Program-made: the position numbers and the translations under genes | Shown here: piece by piece, positions 25,036 through 32,922 of the stretch | Layout of the letters: each line of letters starts with the position of its first letter | Position numbering within the stretch: the first letter of the stretch is position 1 | The notes under the pieces: model-generated | What the model saw: only the letters and a program-made list of their open reading frames with translations | What the model was told of the DNA's origin: nothing | Databases searched by the model: none | DNA from: Sulfurimicrobium sp963741495 | Lineage (GTDB): Bacteria; Pseudomonadota; Gammaproteobacteria; Burkholderiales; Sulfuricellaceae | DNA length: 64,000 nucleotides | Assembly: GCA_963741495.1 (NCBI GenBank) | Contig: CAVUID010000015.1 | Location: 434,001-498,000 of the forward strand | Direction: 5' to 3'

Positions 25036-25389
25036 CTATTTGCTGATTGTTGTTTTTGGGTATTGCGTTTGTGCGATACCAAGCTTGGCGTCTTCACTCG
25101 CTTCTTTTGCGTATTTAATGACAGCTGCGCTGTCGTTTTTCTTGGCAGCTTCCTTGGCTTTTTTCAGTGCGTCCTGGGCGGTTGTCCACAGACCTTTTTT
25201 CTCCTGGGCAGCTTTGATATCAGCTTCTGCCTGCGCTAATGCCTGCTTTGCTTCTTCCGACAGCTGTGCCTTAGGGGCTTCAGTTTTGACTGGTTCCTTG
25301 GGCGCTTCCTGTTTTGCCGGCGGGGTGCTTGCGCAGCCGCTCAGGATCAGCAGACCGGCTGTTGCGAACGTGAGCATGATTTTTTGCAT
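25036..25389 (-). CDS. Small alanine/lysine-rich lipoprotein
   Basis: 117 residues. Signal peptide MQKIMLTFATAGLLILSGC with lipobox LSGC makes it a lipoprotein. A proline-rich linker is followed by a helical, Ala/Lys/Glu-rich region (about 45-110, EAKQALAQAEADIKAAQEKK, KKAKEAAKKND) likely to be a coiled coil at the periplasmic face of the outer membrane. The start at 25389 is chosen over 25482 because it begins the signal peptide and has an AGGAG site upstream. It resembles, in style only, helical envelope lipoproteins such as Lpp-like or SHOCT-type spacers; function unknown. Confidence 0.75.
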   Translation of the reverse strand: MQKIMLTFATAGLLILSGCASTPPAKQEAPKEPVKTEAPKAQLSEEAKQALAQAEADIKAAQEKKGLWTTAQDALKKAKEAAKKNDSAAVIKYAKEASEDAKLGIAQTQYPKTTISK

Positions 25390-25578
25390 GAAGTATCGAC
25401 TCCTCTGGTATGTAGGTGAATGTTGTTTCCGTTTTTTTAGGCTGGATGCAGGTACGGGCTTCTTCGGGCACATTTCTGACATCCAACTCAGAAGGTAACA
25501 TAATGGTTTGCTGTCAATTCGTCAAACTTGGTTGGCATCAATCTAACTCAATGTCACGTTTTAGTCCGTGAGCGCTGG

Positions 25579-25607
25579 TTTACCGTGTCAGGCCAAACCC
25601 GTATAAT
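25579..25607 (+). promoter_or_regulatory. Putative sigma70 promoter of guaB
   Basis: TTTACC (25579-25584), a 17-base spacer and perfect TATAAT (25602-25607), 31 bases before the guaB ATG. Confidence 0.6.
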
Positions 25608-25637
25608 GGCTCCTTTGTAAATAAGGATAAGAACATC

Positions 25638-27098
25638 ATGCGTGTCGTTCAAAAAGCGCTAACCTTTGACGATGTCCTGCTGATTCCCGCTCACTCCTCC
25701 GTACTGCCTCGTGATGTCAGCCTGAGTACCCAGCTTACCAAGGAAATCACACTCAATCTGCCGCTGGTTTCGGCAGCCATGGATACGGTTACGGAAGGTC
25801 GCCTGGCGATTGCCCTGGCACAAGAAGGCGGTATTGGTATCGTTCACAAGAACTTTACTTCCAAGGAACAGGCTGCACAGGTTTCGATGGTCAAGCGTTT
25901 CGAAAGTGGCGTGGTCAAGGACCCCATTACCATTTCGCCCTCCATGACTGTGCGTGATGTCCTCCAGCTTACCCGACAGCATAGAATTTCCGGCTTGCCC
26001 GTGGTGGAAAATGGCCTCGTGGTGGGTATTGTCACCAACCGTGATCTGCGCTTTGAGAGCAATCTTGATCAGCCGATCAAGAATATCATGACGCCGCGGG
26101 AACGTCTGATCACGGTCAAGGAAGGCGCATCGCGCGAGGAAGCGCTGGCGTTGATGCATAAACACCGCCTGGAGCGTGTGCTGGTTATCAACAACGATTT
26201 TGCGTTGCGCGGTTTGATTACAGTCAAGGATATTCAGAAATCCACTGAGCATCCTCTGGCTTGCAAGGATGGCCTGGGTCGTCTGCGTGTGGGCGCGGCT
26301 GTGGGCGTGGGCGCCGGCACCGAAGAGCGCGTGGAACTGCTGGCGGAAGCCGGTGTTGACGTGATTGTGGTGGATACTGCACACGGCCATTCCCAAGGCG
26401 TGCTGGAGCGCGTGCAATGGGTCAAAAAGAATTTCCCGCAGGTTCAGGTGATTGGCGGCAACATTGCTACCGCTTCTGCGGCACTCGCCCTGGTTGACCA
26501 TGGCGCAGATGCAGTCAAGGTGGGGATCGGTCCTGGCTCGATTTGTACGACCCGTATCGTGGCAGGAGTCGGTGTGCCGCAAATAACGGCAGTGGACAAC
26601 GTGGCCCAGGCGCTACGCGATACCGGTATTCCACTGATTGCCGATGGCGGTATCCGCTATTCCGGTGATATTTCCAAAGCCATTGCCGCAGGCGCGCATC
26701 TGGTAATGCTGGGTGGCCTGTTTGCCGGCACCGAGGAAGCGCCGGGCGAGATCGAATTGTTCCAGGGGCGTTCCTACAAGTCCTATCGCGGCATGGGTAG
26801 TCTGGGGGCGATGCAGAAAGGCTCGAAGGACCGCTACTTCCAGGATAACGAAGCCAATGCCGACAAGCTGGTGCCGGAAGGTATCGAGGGTCGCGTGCCA
26901 TACAAGGGCAGTGTCCTGACTGTGATTCACCAGCTGATGGGCGGCTTGCGTTCCAGCATGGGCTATCTCGGCTGCAAAAATATCGCCGAGATGCACGCCC
27001 GGGCAGAGTTTGTTGAAATCAGCAATGCCGGTATCCGTGAATCGCATGTCCACGATGTGCAGATCACCAAGGAAGCACCGAATTATCACGTTGATTGA
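25638..27098 (+). CDS. guaB: Inosine-5'-monophosphate dehydrogenase
   Basis: 486 residues. It oxidises IMP to XMP with NAD+, the committing step to GMP. A TIM barrel is interrupted by two CBS domains (about residues 90-205; FESGVVKDPITISPSMTVRDVL and IMTPRERLITVKEGASREEAL). The active-site cysteine is in GPGSICTTR (about 303), with the flap arginine-tyrosine region GSLGAMQKGSKDRYFQ and the C-terminal GGLRSSMGYLGC. Everything is complete. guaA follows 109 bases downstream on the same strand, separated by a hairpin repeat. Confidence 0.97.
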   Translation: MRVVQKALTFDDVLLIPAHSSVLPRDVSLSTQLTKEITLNLPLVSAAMDTVTEGRLAIALAQEGGIGIVHKNFTSKEQAAQVSMVKRFESGVVKDPITISPSMTVRDVLQLTRQHRISGLPVVENGLVVGIVTNRDLRFESNLDQPIKNIMTPRERLITVKEGASREEALALMHKHRLERVLVINNDFALRGLITVKDIQKSTEHPLACKDGLGRLRVGAAVGVGAGTEERVELLAEAGVDVIVVDTAHGHSQGVLERVQWVKKNFPQVQVIGGNIATASAALALVDHGADAVKVGIGPGSICTTRIVAGVGVPQITAVDNVAQALRDTGIPLIADGGIRYSGDISKAIAAGAHLVMLGGLFAGTEEAPGEIELFQGRSYKSYRGMGSLGAMQKGSKDRYFQDNEANADKLVPEGIEGRVPYKGSVLTVIHQLMGGLRSSMGYLGCKNIAEMHARAEFVEISNAGIRESHVHDVQITKEAPNYHVD

Positions 27099-27103
27099 GA
27101 TGT

Positions 27104-27200
27104 AAGCGGTGAGGGGGTAGAAGGTGAGGGGTGAGGCGGAAAGCCACGCACCTCACCATGTCTAATATCCGCCTCACGCCTATCTCCTCACCTTTCACGG
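27104..27200. repeat. GTGAGG-type imperfect inverted repeat between guaB and guaA
   Basis: Runs of GTGAGG/GGTGAGG on the left (27108-27140) face CCTCAC runs on the right (27150-27200). GTGAGGCGGA at 27131-27140 is exactly complementary to 27168-27177. It starts a few bases after the guaB stop and ends just before guaA, the same placement as the related repeat between rarA and serS. Confidence 0.6.
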
Positions 27201-27207
27201 AATAACC

Positions 27208-28773
27208 ATGCATCAGAAAATCCTTATCCTTGATTTCGGCTCCCAATACACCCAGTTGATCGCCCGGCGCGTACGAGAATCCAGCGTTTATTGCGAACTG
27301 CATCCCTACGATGTCAGCCCCGAGTTCATCCGCGAATTCAAGCCGCAGGGCATTATTCTTTCCGGTGGACCGTCCTCGGTTTATGAAGATGAAACGCCGC
27401 GTGCCCCTGACGTGGTCTTCCAGCTTGGTGTTCCGGTGCTGGGCATCTGCTACGGCATGCAAACCATGGCAGCGCAACTGGGTGGAAAGGTGGAAAACGC
27501 CTCTCATCGCGAGTTTGGCTATGCCGAGGTGCGGGCCCAAGGGCATTCCGTCTTGCTGCGCGACATTCAGGATCGCTCGAACGAGGAGGGTCATGGCCTG
27601 CTCGATGTGTGGATGAGTCATGGCGACAAGGTGACGGAACTGCCTGCCGGCTTCAAGGTGATCTGCTCCAACGCTTCAACACCTATCGCCGGCATGGCAG
27701 ATGAGGCGCGCCATTTCTACGGCGTGCAATTCCACCCGGAAGTGACCCACACCCTCCAAGGAAAAGCGCTTTTCGAGCGTTTTGTGCATGATATCTGCGG
27801 CTGTGGCTATGACTGGAACATGCCGGATTACGTGGAAGAGGCGATCGGCAAGATCCGTTCCGAAGTGGGTTCGGATGAGGTAATTCTGGGCCTTTCCGGC
27901 GGTGTGGATTCCTCGGTCGTGGCAGCATTGCTGCATCGCGCCATTGGCGATCAACTGACCTGCGTTTTCGTGGATAACGGTCTGCTGCGCCTGAATGAGG
28001 CCGAGCAGGTCATGAAGACCTTTGCCGACAACCTTGGTGTCAAGGTTATTCACGTCGATGCCAGCGCGGAATTCATGAAGCATCTGGCTGGGGTGAATGA
28101 TCCGGAACAAAAGCGCAAGATTATCGGCCGCGAATTTGTCGAAGTATTCCAGAATGAATCGGCCAAGCTGCCGAACGCCAAGTGGCTGGCGCAGGGAACC
28201 ATCTACCCGGATGTGATTGAATCAGCCAGTTCCAAGACCAAAAAAGCCCATACTATCAAGTCGCACCATAATGTCGGCGGGTTGCCGGATACGCTGCACC
28301 TAAAGCTTTGTGAACCATTGCGCGAACTGTTCAAGGACGAGGTGCGCGAACTGGGTGTTGCCCTGGGATTGCCGCACGACATGGTGTACCGCCATCCATT
28401 CCCCGGTCCCGGTCTTGGGGTGCGCATCCTGGGCGAAGTGAAAAAGGAGTACGCTGATCTGCTGCGGCGCGCCGATGCCATTTTCATCGAGGAACTGCGT
28501 GCTTCTGGCTGGTACGAAAAAACCTCGCAGGCTTTTGCCGTCTTCCTGCCGGTCAAAGCGGTCGGGGTAATGGGTGATGGCCGCACCTATGATTACGTCG
28601 TCGCGTTGCGCGCGGTGCAGACTCAGGACTTCATGACGGCGCACTGGGCCGAGTTGCCTTATACCCTGCTGGGTAAGGTTTCCAATCGCATTATCAACGA
28701 AGTACGCGGCATCAACCGTGTGGTCTACGATATTTGTGGCAAGCCGCCCGGGACAGGGATTGCTGTTGCGTGA
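27208..28773 (+). CDS. guaA: GMP synthase (glutamine-hydrolysing), C-terminus altered by an insertion
   Basis: 521 residues. The class I amidotransferase domain (nucleophile in GICYGMQTMA, about residue 81; HPEV catalytic histidine) feeds ammonia to the ATP pyrophosphatase domain (PP-loop LSGGVDSS, about 230), which aminates XMP to GMP. Everything follows the family up to GINRVVYDICGKPP. The usual ending ATIEWE is then missing: the frame reads GTGIAVA and stops inside a transposase fragment. The missing IEWE codons and stop are found at 29261-29275, on the far side of that fragment. The lost residues belong to the conserved C-terminus of the dimerisation domain, so activity may be impaired, or the junction is an assembly fault. 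Confidence 0.93.
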   Translation: MHQKILILDFGSQYTQLIARRVRESSVYCELHPYDVSPEFIREFKPQGIILSGGPSSVYEDETPRAPDVVFQLGVPVLGICYGMQTMAAQLGGKVENASHREFGYAEVRAQGHSVLLRDIQDRSNEEGHGLLDVWMSHGDKVTELPAGFKVICSNASTPIAGMADEARHFYGVQFHPEVTHTLQGKALFERFVHDICGCGYDWNMPDYVEEAIGKIRSEVGSDEVILGLSGGVDSSVVAALLHRAIGDQLTCVFVDNGLLRLNEAEQVMKTFADNLGVKVIHVDASAEFMKHLAGVNDPEQKRKIIGREFVEVFQNESAKLPNAKWLAQGTIYPDVIESASSKTKKAHTIKSHHNVGGLPDTLHLKLCEPLRELFKDEVRELGVALGLPHDMVYRHPFPGPGLGVRILGEVKKEYADLLRRADAIFIEELRASGWYEKTSQAFAVFLPVKAVGVMGDGRTYDYVVALRAVQTQDFMTAHWAELPYTLLGKVSNRIINEVRGINRVVYDICGKPPGTGIAVA

Positions 28774-29260
28774 AGGCACCACGGTCGATGCCACGCTGAT
28801 TGCCGCCCCGCCCTCTACCAAGAACCGGGAGGGCAAGCGCGACCCGGCGATGACGCAGACCAGGAAAGGCAACCAGTGGTACTTCGGCATGAAGGCGCAT
28901 ATTGGCGTGGACGATCAGAGTGGACTGGTACACACACTGGTTGGCACCACGGCCAAGGATTCTGACATGTCGCAATTCGCCGGACTACTGCATGGCGAGG
29001 AGGAGCGGGTCAGTGCGGATCGGGGTTACGACTACCCGCAGGTGCATGGGCACCTGCAACAGCACTTGGTAGAAGACTGGGTAGCCCGGAAGAGCAAACC
29101 TAACCAGAGCCTCGATGCCTGGACACGCGGACTTAACCATGCGATTGCCAGGATACGTGCCATTGGTGAGCATCCATTCAGGATATTGAAGCGACAGTTC
29201 GGTTATACCAAGGTGCGCTATCGTGGCCTGCACAAGAACACGGCACAGCTGTACACGCTA
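28750..29260 (+). mobile_element. Internal fragment of an IS5-type transposase gene inserted in the end of guaA
   Basis: The frame open from 28718 to 29275 encodes, after a few guaA-derived codons, the C-terminal half of an IS5-family DDE transposase: LLLREGTTVDATLIAAPPSTKN, KGNQWYFGMKAHIGVDD, a DRGYDYPQ box carrying the second catalytic acid, and RILKRQFGYTKVRYRGLHKNTAQLYTL. The N-terminal half, the family's final residues and both terminal inverted repeats are absent. The last four codons plus stop (IEWE) are the displaced end of guaA. It cannot transpose by itself. Confidence 0.85.
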
Positions 29261-29419
29261 ATTGAGTGGGAGTAATCCAGCTTCTTGAAGTTGGTTTGTA
29301 ACATTCTGATTTCTCAATCAGAGTTGATTAAAGATTGATGCTTGCGTATGCACGGTGGCGGTTTAGAAGCCTGGACATTCCTGATGTGTCCGTCACAAGT
29401 TTGGTTCGCTCGGGATAGC

Positions 29420-30703
29420 TTATTTTGCTATCGGGCGGATCAGGTTCAGGTATTCCCGGTGTAGCGTCACTAGTACCAGCCCCCAGATGAAGCAACCACC
29501 CAGGGTTACCCAACCCAGTCCAGCCACCCCCTCGCCAGCTAGTGACCAGTGGGAGAGGACAATAATGATCAGAGACCCCAGAGCCTTGAACAGGCGGTAG
29601 CCGAACATGTCGATCCAGGCCTTGGCCTGGTACATGAGCAGAGGCTCAACCGGGATAAAGAGCAGTTCCCTGGCTGCACGGTTGATGGAATAGGACAAAC
29701 CGCGGTCGCTGATTTTCATGATGGAGGCCGGGATGAGGGTCGGCTGAAGCATGAAGCCGCCGGTTGACAGGGCCAGAACTACTGGCTGCACCAGCAGTCC
29801 GGCGAGCACCCCCAAGGTGTTGAGAATCAGGGGGGTGAGTATCAGGTTCACGGCGATGGATACGCCGCCCATGACGCTGAAGAAAACAGAAAGCGCGGCA
29901 GTGCGGGCCTCCCGTTCCGGATAGGTCGTCTCGATGATGTGCAGAAACTGGTATTCGACCAGGGGAGAAATGCCCTGGGCCAGAAGCAGGGCGACAGCGA
30001 TGAGTACCAGATAGCGATTTCCGGCGATGAAGCGCCATCCGCTCACCTTCGGCGCCAGGGCTGGGGGTGGCGTGCCTTGCTCGGTCCGGTACAGCAGTCC
30101 CCATCGCTCCATGCCCCAGGTCAGACCGAAGATGAGGCCGACGAACGCGGCTGCCACCAGCATGAGGTCTGGCGTTTGCAAGGGGGTGTAGCTGATCAGC
30201 AGTGCGGCCAGGATGCTGCCGAAGACGCCGCCCACTAGCCCGCCGGTGCCAACGAAGCCATACCAGCGCCGGCCTTCTGCTGTATGGTAGCTGCCGTTGG
30301 CGAGGCTCCAGAACTGCTCCACCAGCACGACACCGAAAATATCCACGAAGATGTAAAAGGCGACCGCCACCCAGGGAGCATGAGTGGCGGCCAGTATCCT
30401 GAAACCGACAAGGGCGCTGGCGAAAAGCAGGCAACTCAGCAACACCACGCGTACCCGGCCAAAGCGCTCGAGGATCTTCCGGTACACTGCAATGGTGGCC
30501 AGCAAAGCGACTGCGGAGCCGATCCAGACATAGGGCAGAGAGTCGGCACCGAGGGCTCCGATGAGCAACGAACGGCTGGCCGGTTTGAGCTGGTAGAGGG
30601 CGGTAATGATGAGGAAGAAATCAAGCGAGAACACCAGCGATCTAAGGAGCGTTCCATGAGGATGTCCAGATTTAGGGGAACTTTTTTCCAGATCGTCTGC
30701 CAT
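29420..30703 (-). CDS. Npt-type (ATP/ADP translocase-like) membrane transporter
   Basis: 427 residues, about 12 hydrophobic segments. The pattern (SLVFSLDFFLIITALYQLKPASRSL; EQFWSLANGSYHTAEGRRWYGFVGTGGLVGG; INRAARELLFIPVEPLLMYQAKAWIDMFGYRLFKALGS) is that of free-living bacterial relatives of the Npt/Tlc nucleotide carriers in the MFS clan. Substrate is unproven; nucleotides are the family expectation. I start at the ATG at 30703; an upstream ATG at 30781 would add a hydrophilic stretch that overlaps the neighbouring frame. The stop of the upstream minus-strand frame lies 2 bases before this start. A plain MFS permease is the alternative. Confidence 0.68.
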   Translation of the reverse strand: MADDLEKSSPKSGHPHGTLLRSLVFSLDFFLIITALYQLKPASRSLLIGALGADSLPYVWIGSAVALLATIAVYRKILERFGRVRVVLLSCLLFASALVGFRILAATHAPWVAVAFYIFVDIFGVVLVEQFWSLANGSYHTAEGRRWYGFVGTGGLVGGVFGSILAALLISYTPLQTPDLMLVAAAFVGLIFGLTWGMERWGLLYRTEQGTPPPALAPKVSGWRFIAGNRYLVLIAVALLLAQGISPLVEYQFLHIIETTYPEREARTAALSVFFSVMGGVSIAVNLILTPLILNTLGVLAGLLVQPVVLALSTGGFMLQPTLIPASIMKISDRGLSYSINRAARELLFIPVEPLLMYQAKAWIDMFGYRLFKALGSLIIIVLSHWSLAGEGVAGLGWVTLGGCFIWGLVLVTLHREYLNLIRPIAK

Positions 30704-30705
30704 AT

Positions 30706-32922
30706 CTAACTGTTTGCCCTGTGGGCGCCGGGAGGATTCGAGCCTCCATTCCTCGTGGCGTTTACTTGTTTCATGCTGCATACTAACAATCTAAACTCGG
30801 GAGGCCAGAAAATTTGTTCCTTACAAGACTGATCCTCAGCTTTGCCCTGACCCTGATTTCTTCTTCCATTTACGCCGAGCAGTCCTACCCGGCGCTCGAA
30901 CATTCCTTCGATGACCGTCTGCAATCCCAGCTCGTCCGCAAGCTGGATGACCTTGGCCTCGGAGGCGCAGTGCGCGAGCGCCGCCTGTCGGTAGCCCTGG
31001 CCGACATCACTGACCTTGCTCATCCCCGCTTCGCCTCTCTCAATCCCGACAACATGGTCTATGCCGCGAGCCTGCCCAAGATTGCAATTCTTCTGGGGGC
31101 TTTTTCCCGCATTGAGGCCGGCGACATGCAACTGGATGCGCCCACCCGCGACACACTCACCCGGATGATCCGCGTTTCCTCCAACAGCGCCGCCAGCGAT
31201 ATGCTGGAGCAGGTGGGGATGCGCTACCTGGCCGGACTGCTGCAGTCCCCTCGCTACCGTCTTTACGACCCTGAGCGCAACGGTGGCCTGTGGGTTGGCC
31301 GGCCCTACGGCAAGGGCGGAGAGACCCTGCGCGACCCCATGCACAACCTCTCGCACGGGGCGACGGCCCTGCAGGTGGCCCGCTTTTACTACATGCTTGA
31401 GACCGGGCGGCTGGTTTCGCCCAGGCTGACCGGTGAGATGAAGGCCATCCTCGGCGATCCCGGCGTGCACCACAAGTTCGTCAAGGGCCTGGAGGCCGAA
31501 CGTCCGAGTTCGCAGATCTTCCGCAAATCCGGCAGCTGGCGGAACTGGCATGCCGACAGCGCCATCGTCGAACGCGACGGCCGCCGCTACATCGCCGTGG
31601 CCCTGGCGGAAGATCCTCAGGGCGGCGAGTGGCTGCGCCGCCTGATCGTCAGGATGGATGAAGCCGTGTTTGATACCGCCCCCATCGGCAAGGTGGCGCT
31701 TCTCCATTAGCCGCTGCAGGCGGGTGCCCAGGGTCTGGTGGGCAACCGCCGAGTTTTTCCCCAGCACGTTCGAGTTGATCACCACCATGTAATGCAGGCG
31801 GTGCTTGCCCGCCGGGTGTTCGACGATGGCCACCGAGTTCAGCAGGTTCTCCACGTTGCCCTGATATTTGCGGCAGACAAAGCCCGGCTCCGGCTTGCAG
31901 CGATACAGGGAGCCGGACTTGAAATACACGGCGGCGTCGTTGAGGGCGGGCGAGGAAGCATAGCGGATGCGCCTCTGGGTCATGTACAGAAGGCGCTTGA
32001 TCTCCCGGCTGGACCAGGCATCTACAATCCGTCCTTCCTCCAGCGCGAGCAGCCAGTGCATCAGCTCCCGCGGCGTGGCCACGCTGCCGGCCCCGGGTAC
32101 CCTGGCCTTGCCGGTACGGGTGAAAAATCCCCCCTGCCGCATAGCCTGTGGGTCCAGGCCGCTGCGCACGATGCCGTCCTGCAGCACCTTCTCCAGCAAC
32201 GCCGAGAGCGCCGCCTTCGAATTTGAGTGGAAGAATGCGTCGATCTGCGCCTCACCGAGCGGGTAATCACGGCCCGCGCTGGAGAGCAGCAGAGCTTCGC
32301 GCATCACCATGGAAGCGGCTGCGTTAGAACTCGCCGACATCATCCAGTCGAGGAAGGTCCACAGGCTCGCTGCGTCCCCCTGGCGCAGGGGGCGGTGAGA
32401 AAGTCGACTGCCGTTCCAGAAGGGAACGACGTGGCTGTCGTAGACAATGAAATCGTCGGCCACCACTCGCGTTTCCCGCAGAACCCGTTCGCGCGCCGCG
32501 AGGTCGTTGGGATAGAGGTCGGCAAGCAGCTGGAACAGGGCCGTGGCCACCACCAGCTTGCCCACGCTGCCCGGGTTGAAGCGTGCCTCGGCGCGGTGCT
32601 CGGCGTAGACTGGCCGGGCCGGGTCGCTGAGATCAAGGACGGCCATTGCGTAGCGGTCGGCTTCTGCACCCAGCAGGTCCGCCACCTGGCGGCTGAATTC
32701 CGGGTCGGGCGGCGGCAGGGCAAGGGTGGCGCCGGCTAGCCGCAAGTCCACCTGGTTCAGCGCCAGTTGCCCTCCGGGCGGCTGCACCCGGCCACGGGCC
32801 TTGCCGTCCTGCGCCAGTCGGTAGCCCTCAAGCCGGGCGATGCCGGTGTAGGCTTCACCGTCCAGCGGGTAGGGGAGGGCCAGGCCAGGCAGCAGCAGGC
32901 ATATCAGCAGCAGGCCGCGCAT
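30706..32922 (-). CDS. Exported serine hydrolase with an antisense run-on C-terminus
   Basis: The frame encodes 738 residues, but only the first ~410 look like protein. Signal peptide MRGLLLICLLLPGLA; SVGK (Ser119, Lys122), SSN (198-200) and KSG (335-337) are the motifs of the beta-lactamase/DD-peptidase clan; the domain finishes near LGTRLQRLMEKRH (about residue 410, base ~31690). From there the frame happens to stay open for a further ~330 codons antisense to the plus-strand serine hydrolase and stops 2 bases before the transporter start. A lost stop or small indel near 31690 is likely. The start overlaps the stop of the PEP-synthase-like gene (TAATG), so the two are coupled. Confidence 0.75.
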   Translation of the reverse strand: MRGLLLICLLLPGLALPYPLDGEAYTGIARLEGYRLAQDGKARGRVQPPGGQLALNQVDLRLAGATLALPPPDPEFSRQVADLLGAEADRYAMAVLDLSDPARPVYAEHRAEARFNPGSVGKLVVATALFQLLADLYPNDLAARERVLRETRVVADDFIVYDSHVVPFWNGSRLSHRPLRQGDAASLWTFLDWMMSASSNAAASMVMREALLLSSAGRDYPLGEAQIDAFFHSNSKAALSALLEKVLQDGIVRSGLDPQAMRQGGFFTRTGKARVPGAGSVATPRELMHWLLALEEGRIVDAWSSREIKRLLYMTQRRIRYASSPALNDAAVYFKSGSLYRCKPEPGFVCRKYQGNVENLLNSVAIVEHPAGKHRLHYMVVINSNVLGKNSAVAHQTLGTRLQRLMEKRHLADGGGIKHGFIHPDDQAAQPLAALRIFRQGHGDVAAAVAFDDGAVGMPVPPAAGFAEDLRTRTFGLQALDELVVHAGIAEDGLHLTGQPGRNQPPGLKHVVKAGHLQGRRPVREVVHGVAQGLSALAVGPANPQATVALRVVKTVARGLQQSGQVAHPHLLQHIAGGAVGGNADHPGECVAGGRIQLHVAGLNAGKSPQKNCNLGQARGIDHVVGIERGEAGMSKVSDVGQGYRQAALAHCASEAKVIQLADELGLQTVIEGMFERRVGLLGVNGRRNQGQGKAEDQSCKEQIFWPPEFRLLVCSMKQVNATRNGGSNPPGAHRANS
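30720..30747 (-). other. tRNA 3'-end-like sequence (T-arm plus acceptor strand)
   Basis: On the minus strand GGAGG, loop CTCGAAT, CCTCC forms a perfect T-arm, followed by CGGCGCC and CACA where the acceptor strand and tail would be. No 5' half with a matching acceptor strand is found upstream. It may be a tRNA scrap left by an integration event, or chance. Confidence 0.35.
30814..31710 (+). CDS. Exported class-A beta-lactamase-like serine hydrolase
   Basis: 298 residues with a signal peptide (LILSFALTLISSSIYA). The three penicillin-recognising motifs are in place: SLPK (Ser86, Lys89), SSN (122-124) and KSG (238-240). This makes it a periplasmic active-site serine enzyme of the beta-lactamase/DD-peptidase clan; whether it acts on beta-lactams, peptidoglycan or another ester or amide is unknown. 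Start: TTG at 30814 with GGGAGG 9 bases upstream, the only sensible start. It lies entirely antisense to the run-on 3' part of the convergent serine hydrolase gene and shares its catalytic class. Confidence 0.8.
   Translation: MFLTRLILSFALTLISSSIYAEQSYPALEHSFDDRLQSQLVRKLDDLGLGGAVRERRLSVALADITDLAHPRFASLNPDNMVYAASLPKIAILLGAFSRIEAGDMQLDAPTRDTLTRMIRVSSNSAASDMLEQVGMRYLAGLLQSPRYRLYDPERNGGLWVGRPYGKGGETLRDPMHNLSHGATALQVARFYYMLETGRLVSPRLTGEMKAILGDPGVHHKFVKGLEAERPSSQIFRKSGSWRNWHADSAIVERDGRRYIAVALAEDPQGGEWLRRLIVRMDEAVFDTAPIGKVALLH

Noticed and set aside
25659..26582. 307-codon minus-strand frame opposite guaB
   Set aside because: Antisense shadow of a complete IMP dehydrogenase.
30706..31690. C-terminal half of the 738-codon serine hydrolase frame as a true domain
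   Set aside because: Low-information antisense-like sequence lying exactly opposite a good serine hydrolase gene; I treat it as run-on.
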